Assembly: GCF_010668395.1 (NCBI RefSeq)
Contig: NZ_WUEY01000015.1
Span: forward strand, 1-64,000
Length of the DNA stretch: 64,000 nt
DNA from: Martinezella lusitana
GTDB lineage: Bacteria; Pseudomonadota; Alphaproteobacteria; Rhizobiales; Rhizobiaceae
Direction of reading: 5' to 3'
A program made the translations under genes and the position numbers. The notes beneath the pieces were generated by a model. That model had not been told where the DNA came from. It was given only the letters and a program-made list of their open reading frames with translations, and made no database searches. Below, one piece after another: positions 8,776-18,118 of the stretch; the stretch's first letter is position 1, and the number at the start of each line of letters is the position of its first letter.

Positions 8776-9254
8776 TCGTCGGCAAACTCCAGCGGTTCGC
8801 GTTCTTCCTGTATCAGGAGGCCGACGACGCGCTCCATATGCACCGCAATGGCCTCGCACTCTTCGATCGGCGCGTGCGAGAGCATGCGATCGATGAGGGC
8901 GGTCTGGATGGTCATGGCTTCCTTCGTGACGCGCCGTCCTTCCTCCGTGAGGTAGAGGCGCAGCACGCGCTTGTCGTGCCTGTCGCCGCGCCGCTCGATC
9001 AGCCCTCGCTTTTCCATCTGCGGCAGCAGCATGCTCATGTTGGACCGGCCGACCAGCAGCTTGCGGGCGAGTTCCTGCTGGGAAATCCCTTCGAAGCGAA
9101 ACAGGTTGACCAGAATGTCGAGATGCGGCGGCTTGATGTCGAGATGCGCCAATGCCCGCGATAGCGATTGCTGCATGAGCTGGCAGGCGCGCGCCACGGC
9201 GATCCAGCTTCGAAAACGCGGATGGTCCCAGGGAAGGGATTGATTTTTGTTCAT
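8769..9254 (-). CDS. MarR-family transcriptional regulator
   Basis: A 161-residue winged-helix regulator: the recognition-helix region (ISQQELARKLLVGRSNMSML) is followed by the wing (GLIERRGDRHDKRVLRLYLT) and C-terminal dimerisation helices. It is divergent from the alpha/beta hydrolase gene with only 45 bases between the start codons, and that gap holds two near-identical 20-bp units containing an inverted repeat (9248-9287). The first unit overlaps this gene's own start codon. Autorepression with co-repression of the hydrolase is therefore likely (inference). Ligand unknown. Confidence 0.92.
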   Translation of the reverse strand: MNKNQSLPWDHPRFRSWIAVARACQLMQQSLSRALAHLDIKPPHLDILVNLFRFEGISQQELARKLLVGRSNMSMLLPQMEKRGLIERRGDRHDKRVLRLYLTEEGRRVTKEAMTIQTALIDRMLSHAPIEECEAIAVHMERVVGLLIQEEREPLEFADDQ

Positions 9255-9287
9255 CGTTGTACTTTATTGTTCATAGTTGAACATTAT
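9248..9287. promoter_or_regulatory. Tandem MarR-type operator between regulator and hydrolase genes
   Basis: The perfect inverted repeat TGTTCA-TAGT-TGAACA lies at 9268-9283. A diverged copy, TGTTCA-TCGT-TGTACT, starts exactly 20 bases earlier at 9248. The two 20-base units match at 17 of 20 positions, so the half-sites lie on the same helix face two turns apart. The first unit overlaps the start codon of the MarR gene (9252-9254) and the second lies 17 bases before the hydrolase start. Confidence 0.75.
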
Positions 9288-9299
9288 CGGAATCCCACT

Positions 9300-10265
9300 A
9301 TGCCATCCTTTGCGCTCAAGGTCACCCGGTCGGGACTGTCCGGCCTCGGAAGGCTGTCGCCGCGGCTTGCCGGCAAGGCAGCTTTCCGGCTTTTCTGTCT
9401 GACGCCCTCGCGCCAGCCGCGTGGTTCCAAGGCCAAAGCGGCCCATATGGAGGGGAGGGAGCGCCTCCTCACGGCCGAGCAGGTCATGCTGCCGTTTCCC
9501 GGCGGCCGCGCAATGGCCTATCGCTTCAATGGCGGAGCGAAGGGGCTGCGAAAGCGCTACCTCGTCGTGCACGGCTGGGGCTCCAGCAGCGAATACATGT
9601 CCGAGCTCACGCTTTTTCTGGCAAACAGCGGCGCGGAAGTGATCTCGCTCGATCTTCCCGGGCACGGCCGCTCCGGTGGGCGGTTTCTGAACGTGCGTTT
9701 GGCCGTCTCGGCCATCGCTGCCGCTTCAGAGCGCTTCGGCACCTTCGATGCCGCTATCGGACACTCTTTTGGCGGTGCGTCTCTGGCGCTGGCGTGTGCG
9801 GGCTTTCTGCCTGATATCGAGCCCTTTTCCCCAGGCAAGTTGGTTCTGATCGGAGCGCCGAGCGCCATGGGATGGCTGTTCAGGGACTTTGGCCGGTTGA
9901 TGGGTCTCGGGCCTGCGACGCAGGCGGCTTTGGAAGACGAGGTGCGCCGGGTGACGGGCAGGACGCTTGCTTCCTATGACCAGAAGCGCGGCGTTCTCGA
10001 TCCGAACCGGCCGGTCCTGGTGATCCATGCCGAGGACGACAAGGAGGTCAGCGCCGATCATGCGCGCACCTATGCCGCCGAGGGATCGCATGTCCGCCTC
10101 TTCTGGGCCAACGGCTTCGGGCATCGGCGCATCGTCAGCGCCGCCCCAGTGTTTGAGGCAATCGAAGCCTTTCTCGCGGAGGCTCCGAAGGCGGAAAATC
10201 CGCTCGAAAACGGCGACGGGACGGTGCTATCGTTCTACCGAACCCCGCTGCGTCGCTCGTCATAG
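9300..10265 (+). CDS. Alpha/beta hydrolase
   Basis: A 321-residue alpha/beta-hydrolase-fold protein. The oxyanion region VVHGWGSSS, the nucleophile elbow GHSFGG, an acidic residue in VIHAEDDKEV and the terminal GFGHRR give a complete Ser-Asp-His set. The first 60 residues are basic and not part of the fold. The start at 9300 is chosen because it follows the tandem operator; upstream in-frame sequence would read through the MarR gene start. The substrate is not evident; control by the divergent MarR protein suggests response to an aromatic or lipophilic ester (inference). Confidence 0.85.
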   Translation: MPSFALKVTRSGLSGLGRLSPRLAGKAAFRLFCLTPSRQPRGSKAKAAHMEGRERLLTAEQVMLPFPGGRAMAYRFNGGAKGLRKRYLVVHGWGSSSEYMSELTLFLANSGAEVISLDLPGHGRSGGRFLNVRLAVSAIAAASERFGTFDAAIGHSFGGASLALACAGFLPDIEPFSPGKLVLIGAPSAMGWLFRDFGRLMGLGPATQAALEDEVRRVTGRTLASYDQKRGVLDPNRPVLVIHAEDDKEVSADHARTYAAEGSHVRLFWANGFGHRRIVSAAPVFEAIEAFLAEAPKAENPLENGDGTVLSFYRTPLRRSS

Positions 10266-10319
10266 CGAACTTGCGTCGCGCGGGCTTAGGGCAGATCGCC
10301 ACAAAACGCGCGAGGCAGC

Positions 10320-10928
10320 ATGCGTATCGTTACGTCCATCGAGGAACTGAAAGAGCTCTACGGCGTGGTCGGCGAGGCGTCGATTACCAAGGTGACGGGC
10401 GTTCTGACGCCGCTCTATCGCCGGATGATCGAGGCTTCTCGGTTCATGGCGCTGGCAACGGTCGGGCCGGAAGGGCTGGATTGCTCGCCGCGCGGCGATC
10501 TCGGCGGTGTCGTTCGTGTCTGGGATGAAAAGACCCTGCATCTCCCCGATTGGCGCGGCAACAACCGCGTCGATTCGCTTGCGAACATCGTGCGCGACCC
10601 ACGCGTAGCATTGATGTTACTGGTTCCGGGGTCGAACACGACGATGCGGCTCAACGGTCGCGCGGTCGTCTCCATCGAGCCGTCCTTGCTGGAAAGTTTC
10701 GAGATGGACGGCAAGCATCCGCGTTGCGTCGTCGTGATCACGATCGACGAGGTCTATTTCCAATGCGCGCGGGCGGTGATGCGGGCCGAACTGTGGAATG
10801 CCGAACGGTTTGCCGATCCGGCAAGCCTGCCGAGCCCAGGGATGATGCTCAAGGCGGCGAAGGGCGATTTCGATCAGGAGGCCTATGATCGCGAGTGGCC
10901 GGCACAGGCGGCCAAGACGCTTTGGTAG
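10320..10928 (+). CDS. Pyridoxamine 5'-phosphate oxidase family FMN protein
   Basis: A 202-residue split-barrel flavin-binding protein of the PPOX-like family whose members are often annotated as MSMEG_1061-type. Seen in the sequence are FMALATVGPEGLDCSPRGD, the PDWRGNNRVDSLANI segment and a C-terminal DEVYFQCARAVMRAELW stretch characteristic of this subgroup. It is not the PdxH enzyme of vitamin B6 synthesis. Located 54 bases after the hydrolase gene on the same strand; a GC-rich inverted repeat (about 10950-10983) lies between it and the convergent GGDEF gene. Confidence 0.82.
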   Translation: MRIVTSIEELKELYGVVGEASITKVTGVLTPLYRRMIEASRFMALATVGPEGLDCSPRGDLGGVVRVWDEKTLHLPDWRGNNRVDSLANIVRDPRVALMLLVPGSNTTMRLNGRAVVSIEPSLLESFEMDGKHPRCVVVITIDEVYFQCARAVMRAELWNAERFADPASLPSPGMMLKAAKGDFDQEAYDREWPAQAAKTLW

Positions 10929-10998
10929 CGGGATGCTTTTGTAAGCAAGCCGCCGGCATGCCTGGGAAAGCAGCGCCGGCGGTTGGTTGGCTTCGCTT

Positions 10999-12066
10999 CT
11001 AGTTCTTGTAGATGAGCCAACTTTTGGTGAAGTCCTTCTGCATGCCGTCCTGATAGACGCTCGAGCAGTTACGGCCGGCATTCTTGGCGCAATAAAGCGC
11101 AAGGTCGGCCTTGTTGTAAAGCTCGCCGGAATCGGTGGCCTCGGAGGCCATGCAGATGCCCAGAGACAGAGTGATCGGACCGTAATCGACCCTGGTGCGG
11201 GAATTCTTGAACGGCGTCATCTCCAGCGTGCGGCGGATTCGTTCGCAGACTATGGTGACTTCCTCGATGCTGGTGGCTTCCAGGATCAGAGCGAACTCCT
11301 CGCCGCCGACACGGGCCACGAAGACATCGCGCCGGACATTGGCGCGGATGATGGAGGCAACGGTGGCGAGAATCTTGTCGCCGACCGGATGGCCGTACGT
11401 GTCGTTGATTCTCTTGAAGTGATCGATATCGGCAAGCACCAGCGCCGTCGTCTGTCTGGTCAGCTGATTGTCGAAGATGGCGACCAGCCGGTCCTCGAAA
11501 GCGCGGCGATTGGAAAGCCGGGTCAGAGCATCGGTATTGGCGATGCGTTTGTACTCATCCAGTTCCTTGCGGACCAGCTCCATTTCCTGGCTGCGCTGGA
11601 CGACGTTCTCGACCGTCTTTTCACCCTGAGCCATGGTATCGCCGGTTGCCACGGCGAGCATGTCGATGGCGCTGCGCAGCAGTTCCGCGCTGTTATGGCT
11701 CCGTGAGCTTATGCTTTCGCAGGTCTCGCCGAGCAGGCGATTGTAGCTCTGGAGCGTAGTCTGTTCCTGGCGCAAGGCGCGCAGCACGCCATCCAGCTCG
11801 GTCGTCAGGCGGGCGTGCGCATCATCGAAAACACGGCCCGCATGGTGCGGAAAATATTTTGCTCCGATCGCGTCCAGTTCCTCCTGGGTCGCGCTCTTGC
11901 CGAGAGCTGCCAATTCCCGGGTCAGCGCGGGATTGGAGCCGATATAGGCTTCGTAAAAAAGTTCGTAGTTGCGCGGAATAGGTGCGACCCCCATGGATCG
12001 CATGGCGTAGGTAATCTGCCCTGCCACGTCGGGAATTTGCGCCTTGGGCGCAATCGCCGTACTCAT
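10999..12066 (-). CDS. GGDEF-domain protein (putative diguanylate cyclase)
   Basis: A 355-residue protein without transmembrane segments. Residues 1-170 are a helical region with no recognised domain; a GGDEF domain follows, with DALTRLSNRRAF, the metal/nucleotide segment DIDHFKRINDTYGH and the active-site loop RVGGEEFALIL. The signature is intact (GGEEF), so cyclic di-GMP synthesis is expected. The inhibitory I-site RxxD normally nine to six residues before GG reads RRDV here, so product feedback may be weakened (inference). An EAL domain is absent. Confidence 0.9.
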   Translation of the reverse strand: MSTAIAPKAQIPDVAGQITYAMRSMGVAPIPRNYELFYEAYIGSNPALTRELAALGKSATQEELDAIGAKYFPHHAGRVFDDAHARLTTELDGVLRALRQEQTTLQSYNRLLGETCESISSRSHNSAELLRSAIDMLAVATGDTMAQGEKTVENVVQRSQEMELVRKELDEYKRIANTDALTRLSNRRAFEDRLVAIFDNQLTRQTTALVLADIDHFKRINDTYGHPVGDKILATVASIIRANVRRDVFVARVGGEEFALILEATSIEEVTIVCERIRRTLEMTPFKNSRTRVDYGPITLSLGICMASEATDSGELYNKADLALYCAKNAGRNCSSVYQDGMQKDFTKSWLIYKN

Positions 12067-12212
12067 CGGTGAGCTCCGTACATGTATTTGTTAATTCCCT
12101 CTTCTACTTATGCAGAGATTCTTTGAAAAAATATTAAGGAGATGGTTATGAGAAATCCTCTGTCATTACGGCTCTATTCGAAGAAACTACAATTCAGGCA
12201 CGTTTTACAGAA

Positions 12213-12240
12213 GAGGACGCCGTCGGCGCCCTCCTTTGAT
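12213..12240 (-). terminator. Possible weak terminator after the class I fumarase gene
   Basis: On the minus strand GGCGCC-GAC-GGCGTCC is followed by TCTT. It lies about 30 bases downstream of the fumarase stop. The stem is short and the U-tract poor. Confidence 0.35.
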
Positions 12241-12264
12241 CAGCTCGATATCACGCGTTGACCT

Positions 12265-13872
<1,608 letters not shown>

Positions 13873-14106
13873 GTGGGAAACCTTTCAAGCCGGATGGCGG
13901 AGGAGGATGTTTGGAAACGATCTAAATGCGGCTCGTGTCAAATGCAATCGGCTGAAAACCGGCTCGGCGCGTCAAAAACGCCATTGTCAACGAGGCGTAG
14001 ACAATCGGTGCTGAAATCACCGGCTTCTAAGAACAGTCAACGAGGAGCACATTCAGGCCAAGCGGGAGGGCGAGGGCGCCCGGACCCGAAGCAGGGATCT
14101 GAGATC

Positions 14107-14343
14107 ATGGATATCTCGCACAATCACCATCACCACATCTCGCCGGCCGTCATTGCGGCTGTTGTCGCCGGGGTCGGCATATTCGGTCTCGTTCAGGGTG
14201 GCTATCTGAAGGGTGCGTTTCACAAGGAGATCCTCGCCAGGATCGATCCCGCCACTGTCCTGATCGCCACGGAGACGATTCCGCAGGAGCGGCGGGCTAC
14301 GATGCCGAGCGACGAAAGGCTGAGCTCGGTAAGCGTCCACTAG
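14107..14343 (+). CDS. Small His-rich membrane protein, unknown function
   Basis: A possible 78-residue protein: a His-rich N-terminus (HNHHHH, residues 5-10), one hydrophobic helix (about 13-33) and a polar tail ending in SVSVH. Codon choice favours G/C in third positions as in neighbouring genes, and a strong terminator follows nine bases after the stop. No good ribosome binding site is seen before the ATG at 14107, which weakens the call. The histidine cluster could bind metal (speculative). I do not recognise a family. Confidence 0.5.
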   Translation: MDISHNHHHHISPAVIAAVVAGVGIFGLVQGGYLKGAFHKEILARIDPATVLIATETIPQERRATMPSDERLSSVSVH

Positions 14344-14351
14344 GGAAAGAC

Positions 14352-14395
14352 GGGGCAGGTATTCCGGACGAGCCGTCCGGTGCCTGCCCCCTTTT
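14352..14395 (+). terminator. Strong bidirectional intrinsic terminator
   Basis: GGGGCAGG (14352-14359) pairs with CCTGCCCC (14383-14390), enclosing an inner stem CCGGACG/CGTCCGG, followed by CTTTT. It separates the small membrane protein gene from convergent fumC and can serve both strands. Confidence 0.8.
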
Positions 14396-14400
14396 CGATT

Positions 14401-15792
14401 TTACTTCGGGCCGATCATCGTTTCGGGCCGGACGATGGCATCATATTCCTCGGAAGATACCAGCCCGCTTGCCAGCGCCTCTTCCTTGAGGGTCGTGCCG
14501 TTCTTGTGTGCCGTCTTGGCGATCTTGGCGGCATTGTCGTAGCCGATCTTCGGGGCAAGCGCCGTCACCAGCATCAGCGAGCGTTCCAGGCCGGCCTTGA
14601 TGTTGTCTTCGCGGGCCTCGATGCCGACGACGCAATTGTCGGTGAAGGAGATGGCGGCATCGCCGAGCAGCTGCACCGACTGCAGGAAATTATAGGCCAT
14701 CATCGGATTGTAGACATTCAGCTCGAAATGGCCCTGGCTGCCGGCAAAGGTGAGGGCGGCGTTGTTGCCGAAGATGTGGATGCAGACCTGCGTCAGCGCC
14801 TCGCACTGGGTCGGATTGACCTTGCCCGGCATGATCGACGAGCCCGGCTCGTTTTCCGGCAGCGCCAGTTCGCCGAGGCCCGAGCGCGGGCCGGAGCCGA
14901 GCAGACGGATGTCGTTTGCGATCTTGAAGAGTGCCGCGGCTGCCGTATTGATGGCGCCGTGGCTGAAAATCATCGAATCGTGCGCTGCGAGCGCTTCGAA
15001 CTTGTTTGGAGCGGTGACGAAGGGCAGGCCGGTGATCTCGGCGATTTCATCGGCGACTTTTTCGGCGAAGCCGATCGGGGCGTTGAGGCCCGTTCCGACG
15101 GCCGTTCCGCCCTGGGCGAGTTCGCAAAGGCCCGGCAAGGTCAGTTCGATGCGCTTGATCGAGGATGCGACCTGCGCGGCATAGCCTGAAAATTCCTGGC
15201 CGAGCGTCAGCGGCGTCGCGTCCTGCGTATGGGTGCGGCCGATCTTGATGATGTGGGCGAAGTCGGCGACCTTCTTTTCCAGCGCCGCATGCAGATGCCG
15301 CAGGGCGGGCAGCAGGTGATGGACGATCTGCTCGGCGCAGGCGATGTGCATGGCCGTGGGGTATGTGTCGTTCGACGACTGGCTCATGTTGACGTGATCG
15401 TTCGGATGCACCGGCTTCTTCGAGCCCATGACGCCGCCGAGCATTTCGATCGCTCGGTTGGAGATCACTTCGTTGGCATTCATGTTGGACTGCGTGCCCG
15501 AGCCGGTCTGCCAGACGACCAGCGGGAAATGCTCGTTCAGCTTGCCGTCGATGACCTCCTGTGCCGCGTCGACGATGGCCTTGCCGATCGCGGGATCGAG
15601 TTGCCCGAGCGCAATGTTGGCGCGCGCGGCCGCCTGCTTGACGATGCCGAGGGCGCGGACGACCGATAAGGGCTGCTTTTCCCAGCCGATCTTGAAGTTG
15701 CCGAGCGAGCGTTGCGCCTGTGCGCCCCAGTAGCGGTCGCTGGCGACCTCGATCGGGCCAAAGGTATCGGTTTCGGTGCGGGTGGCAGTCAT
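14401..15792 (-). CDS. fumC: Fumarate hydratase, class II
   Basis: A 463-residue iron-independent fumarase of the aspartase/fumarase superfamily, a homotetramer in known members. The superfamily signature GSSIMPGKVNP (near residue 320) and upstream SGTQSNMNANEV and SSNDTYPT segments are intact. The start at 15792 has AGGA upstream and gives the usual MTATRTETDTFG N-terminus; a start at 15864 would add 24 unlikely residues. The gene duplicates the activity of the class I enzyme at 12265. A 14-base palindrome lies 84 bases upstream of the start (15876-15889) and may be its operator. Confidence 0.96.
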   Translation of the reverse strand: MTATRTETDTFGPIEVASDRYWGAQAQRSLGNFKIGWEKQPLSVVRALGIVKQAAARANIALGQLDPAIGKAIVDAAQEVIDGKLNEHFPLVVWQTGSGTQSNMNANEVISNRAIEMLGGVMGSKKPVHPNDHVNMSQSSNDTYPTAMHIACAEQIVHHLLPALRHLHAALEKKVADFAHIIKIGRTHTQDATPLTLGQEFSGYAAQVASSIKRIELTLPGLCELAQGGTAVGTGLNAPIGFAEKVADEIAEITGLPFVTAPNKFEALAAHDSMIFSHGAINTAAAALFKIANDIRLLGSGPRSGLGELALPENEPGSSIMPGKVNPTQCEALTQVCIHIFGNNAALTFAGSQGHFELNVYNPMMAYNFLQSVQLLGDAAISFTDNCVVGIEAREDNIKAGLERSLMLVTALAPKIGYDNAAKIAKTAHKNGTTLKEEALASGLVSSEEYDAIVRPETMIGPK

Positions 15793-15875
15793 GTTCCTGG
15801 TCCTGCTTTCCATTGAGACGGATAGCAGCCATATAGGCCTGAACGGCGCCCATGAAAACATCAAAGCGCTATTTC

Positions 15876-15889
15876 ATGATTATAATCAT
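15876..15889. promoter_or_regulatory. Palindrome upstream of fumC, possible operator
   Basis: ATGATTATAATCAT is a perfect 14-base inverted repeat located 84 bases upstream of the fumC start. Its AT-rich TGATTA/TAATCA halves are loosely similar to sites of Fur-type metal regulators. This is an inference from shape only. Confidence 0.4.
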
Positions 15890-15897
15890 CATGTTTT

Positions 15898-15925
15898 AGC
15901 ACGCTCCCGGGAGCGTGCTTTTTTT
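15898..15925 (+). terminator. Intrinsic terminator with no obvious gene in front of it
   Basis: AGCACGCTCCC (15898-15908) is directly followed by its exact complement GGGAGCGTGCT (15909-15919) and a T7 run to 15925. It faces rightward, although the gene to its left (fumC) is transcribed leftward. It may end a small RNA or mark a lost gene. Confidence 0.65.
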
Positions 15926-16200
15926 GACACGCTCCGCATATATTCGCAGAGGCGCATTTTCCGCCCCTCAAAAAGCCTGGGAAATTTCAATAAAAGATTA
16001 ACCAATAATTTCATAATTTTGTGTGAACTGAACCGCGAAAAATGCCGCCGCTTCGTAACGCGAAGTTGAGGCATTGAACGAAAGGCGGGGTCTCGCCGTT
16101 TTCATAGTAGTGGGTATACGATGTCTGGGACATCGCGGCCGAGTTGAAAACAGCACCGTCAAGCTCGAAGTTACCGCACGATACAGGGACTGATTAGAGA

Positions 16201-18102
16201 ATGAAACTTGCCATCAAAGCCACAGCATCCGTCCTGGCTCTCTCCTGTTGCCTTTCCTCAATCGGCGCAACCTCCGCAAGTGCCATGACTCTCATGGATT
16301 TTATCCGTGGCGGTCAGGGGCGTCAGCAGAGCACGCAGGTTTCAGCCCCCGTCCCCGAAAATCCGGGGCAGGCCGTGCTGAACCCCGACCAGCCGCCGCA
16401 GGCCAAGCAGCCGCTGCCGACCGTCAGTGCTCCGAAATACTATACCTATAAGGCCGACTCGATGCGGCTGGTGTCGACGGCGCATTTCTCCGATCCCGTG
16501 GTGACCGGTGCCGTCGCGGACGCTTCGCCGGCTCCCGTCGCAGTCGATACCGAGGCTTCCCAGCGCCGCTATCTGGCGGATGCGCGTGTCATGGCGACCA
16601 ATGACATCGCCAAGGCCATCGAGGCTTATTACGCCGATCAGAGCAAGCCGCTTCTCTGGGTCGCCGATCATGCCGTCAGCGAAAAGGCGAAGGCTGCCAT
16701 GGGCGTCCTCGCCGATGCCGGCTCCGTCGGCCTCGACCCCGCGGATTACGCGGTGACGCCGCCAAGCGCCGATGCTGCAAACGCCGATCCGGTGATGCGT
16801 GACCGCGCCCTGATGCAGTTCGAGCTGGCGCTTTCCAGCAAGGTGCTGATGTTCGTCCAGGATACGATCCGCGGCCGTCTCGACCCGAACAAGATCTCCG
16901 GCTACCACGACTTCAAGCGCAAGGACGTCAACCTGACGGCAATGCTCGATGTGCTGCGGGCAAGCCCGGATGTTTCCGCCTATCTCAACAGCCGCAACCC
17001 GTCCAACCAGCAGTTCGCGTTGCTGAAGGCGGAGCTTGCGAAGCTGCGCGCCGAGTCCGGATCGGACGGCAGCAACATTTCCATTTCCTTGACCGGCACC
17101 CTGAAGCCGGGCGGCAGCTCGCCGGAAATGGCCAATATCGTCAAGGCAATCCAGCATCGCGGCTCCGATGCGCTGAAGGCGGCTCATGCCGATCTTTTCG
17201 ACGCCTATCTCGGAACGCCGGACTATACGCCTGAGCTCGTCTCTCTGGTCGAGGACTTCCAGAGAGAGAAAGGGCTGACCTCGGACGGTGTCATCGGTCC
17301 TTCCTCCATTCGCGCCATGGTCGGCGAGAACAATGACGTGAAGATCCAGAAGTTGATCATTGCGATGGAGCAGCTGCGCTGGCTGCCGGCCGAACTCGGA
17401 CCGCGCTACGTCTTCATCAATCAGCCCGCGTTCATGGTTTATTACTACGACAACAACCAGGAACAGCTGTCGATGCGTGTCGTCGTCGGCAGCAAGCAGC
17501 ACCAGACTTTCTTCTTCGAAAACCAGGTGCAGACGGTTGAGTTCAACCCCTTCTGGGGCGTTCCGCAGTCGATCATCATCAACGAAATGCTGCCGAAGCT
17601 GCGGGCCGATCCGAACTATCTCGACCGCATGGGCTATCAGGTCGAAGTAGGCGGCCAGGCCGTCGCATCGTCCAGCGTCGATTGGTACGGTTCGACGAAG
17701 AGCATCTCGGTTCGCCAGCCGCCGAGCAGCGACAACGCTCTCGGCGAGCTGAAGATCCTCTTCCCGAATTCGCATGCGATCTACATGCATGACACACCGC
17801 AGAAGAGCTTCTTCAAGAAGGACATGCGCGCGCTCAGCCACGGCTGCGTCCGCCTCGCAGATCCGCGCGCAATGGCCGCCGCTGTGCTTAACACCACGGT
17901 CGACGACGTCGCCAAGCAGATCGCCACCGGCCAGAACAAGGGCGTCTCCGTGCCGCAGAAGTTCCCGATCTACATCGCCTATTTCACGGCATGGCCGAAC
18001 AAGGATGGCGTTATCCAGTATTTCAACGACGTCTATGATCGCGATACCGCGACGCAGAAGGCGATCGATGCGACCTCAAAGGCACGCACTGCTCAGATCT
18101 GA
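16201..18102 (+). CDS. Secreted L,D-transpeptidase (YcbB/LdtD-like)
   Basis: A 633-residue periplasmic enzyme predicted to form 3-3 crosslinks in peptidoglycan. A signal peptide covers residues 1-28 (ending ATSASA). A peptidoglycan-binding domain is marked by FQREKGLTSDGVIGPSSIRAM (about 357-377), and the YkuD catalytic domain holds YMHDTP and SHGCVRLADP with the nucleophilic cysteine near residue 550. The scaffold between them resembles YcbB. In polar-growing Rhizobiales L,D-crosslinks are abundant, consistent with the polarity protein at the end of the window. A 7-bp hairpin lies in the leader. An IS200-type element begins 16 bases after the stop. Confidence 0.93.
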   Translation: MKLAIKATASVLALSCCLSSIGATSASAMTLMDFIRGGQGRQQSTQVSAPVPENPGQAVLNPDQPPQAKQPLPTVSAPKYYTYKADSMRLVSTAHFSDPVVTGAVADASPAPVAVDTEASQRRYLADARVMATNDIAKAIEAYYADQSKPLLWVADHAVSEKAKAAMGVLADAGSVGLDPADYAVTPPSADAANADPVMRDRALMQFELALSSKVLMFVQDTIRGRLDPNKISGYHDFKRKDVNLTAMLDVLRASPDVSAYLNSRNPSNQQFALLKAELAKLRAESGSDGSNISISLTGTLKPGGSSPEMANIVKAIQHRGSDALKAAHADLFDAYLGTPDYTPELVSLVEDFQREKGLTSDGVIGPSSIRAMVGENNDVKIQKLIIAMEQLRWLPAELGPRYVFINQPAFMVYYYDNNQEQLSMRVVVGSKQHQTFFFENQVQTVEFNPFWGVPQSIIINEMLPKLRADPNYLDRMGYQVEVGGQAVASSSVDWYGSTKSISVRQPPSSDNALGELKILFPNSHAIYMHDTPQKSFFKKDMRALSHGCVRLADPRAMAAAVLNTTVDDVAKQIATGQNKGVSVPQKFPIYIAYFTAWPNKDGVIQYFNDVYDRDTATQKAIDATSKARTAQI

Positions 18103-18118
18103 GGTCCGTTCGATCCTA

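Larger units (their letters stand above)
15793..16200. other. 408-base intergenic region between fumC and the L,D-transpeptidase gene
   Basis: It holds the palindrome ATGATTA/TAATCAT (15876-15889), a perfect terminator-like palindrome (15898-15925), and a 7-bp hairpin CGATGTC-TGG-GACATCG (16119-16135) in the presumed leader of the transpeptidase gene. Reading frames here are short, AT-rich and lack plausible ribosome binding sites, so I call no protein. Confidence 0.6.

Noticed and set aside
13873..14106. N-terminal extension of the small membrane protein starting at GTG 13873
   Set aside because: Composition is charged and low in structure, it would begin at the fumA start codon, and the His-rich start at 14107 is more plausible.
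16342..17841. 499-codon frame antisense to the L,D-transpeptidase gene
   Set aside because: Mirror of a strong gene with signal peptide and catalytic motif; no support of its own.
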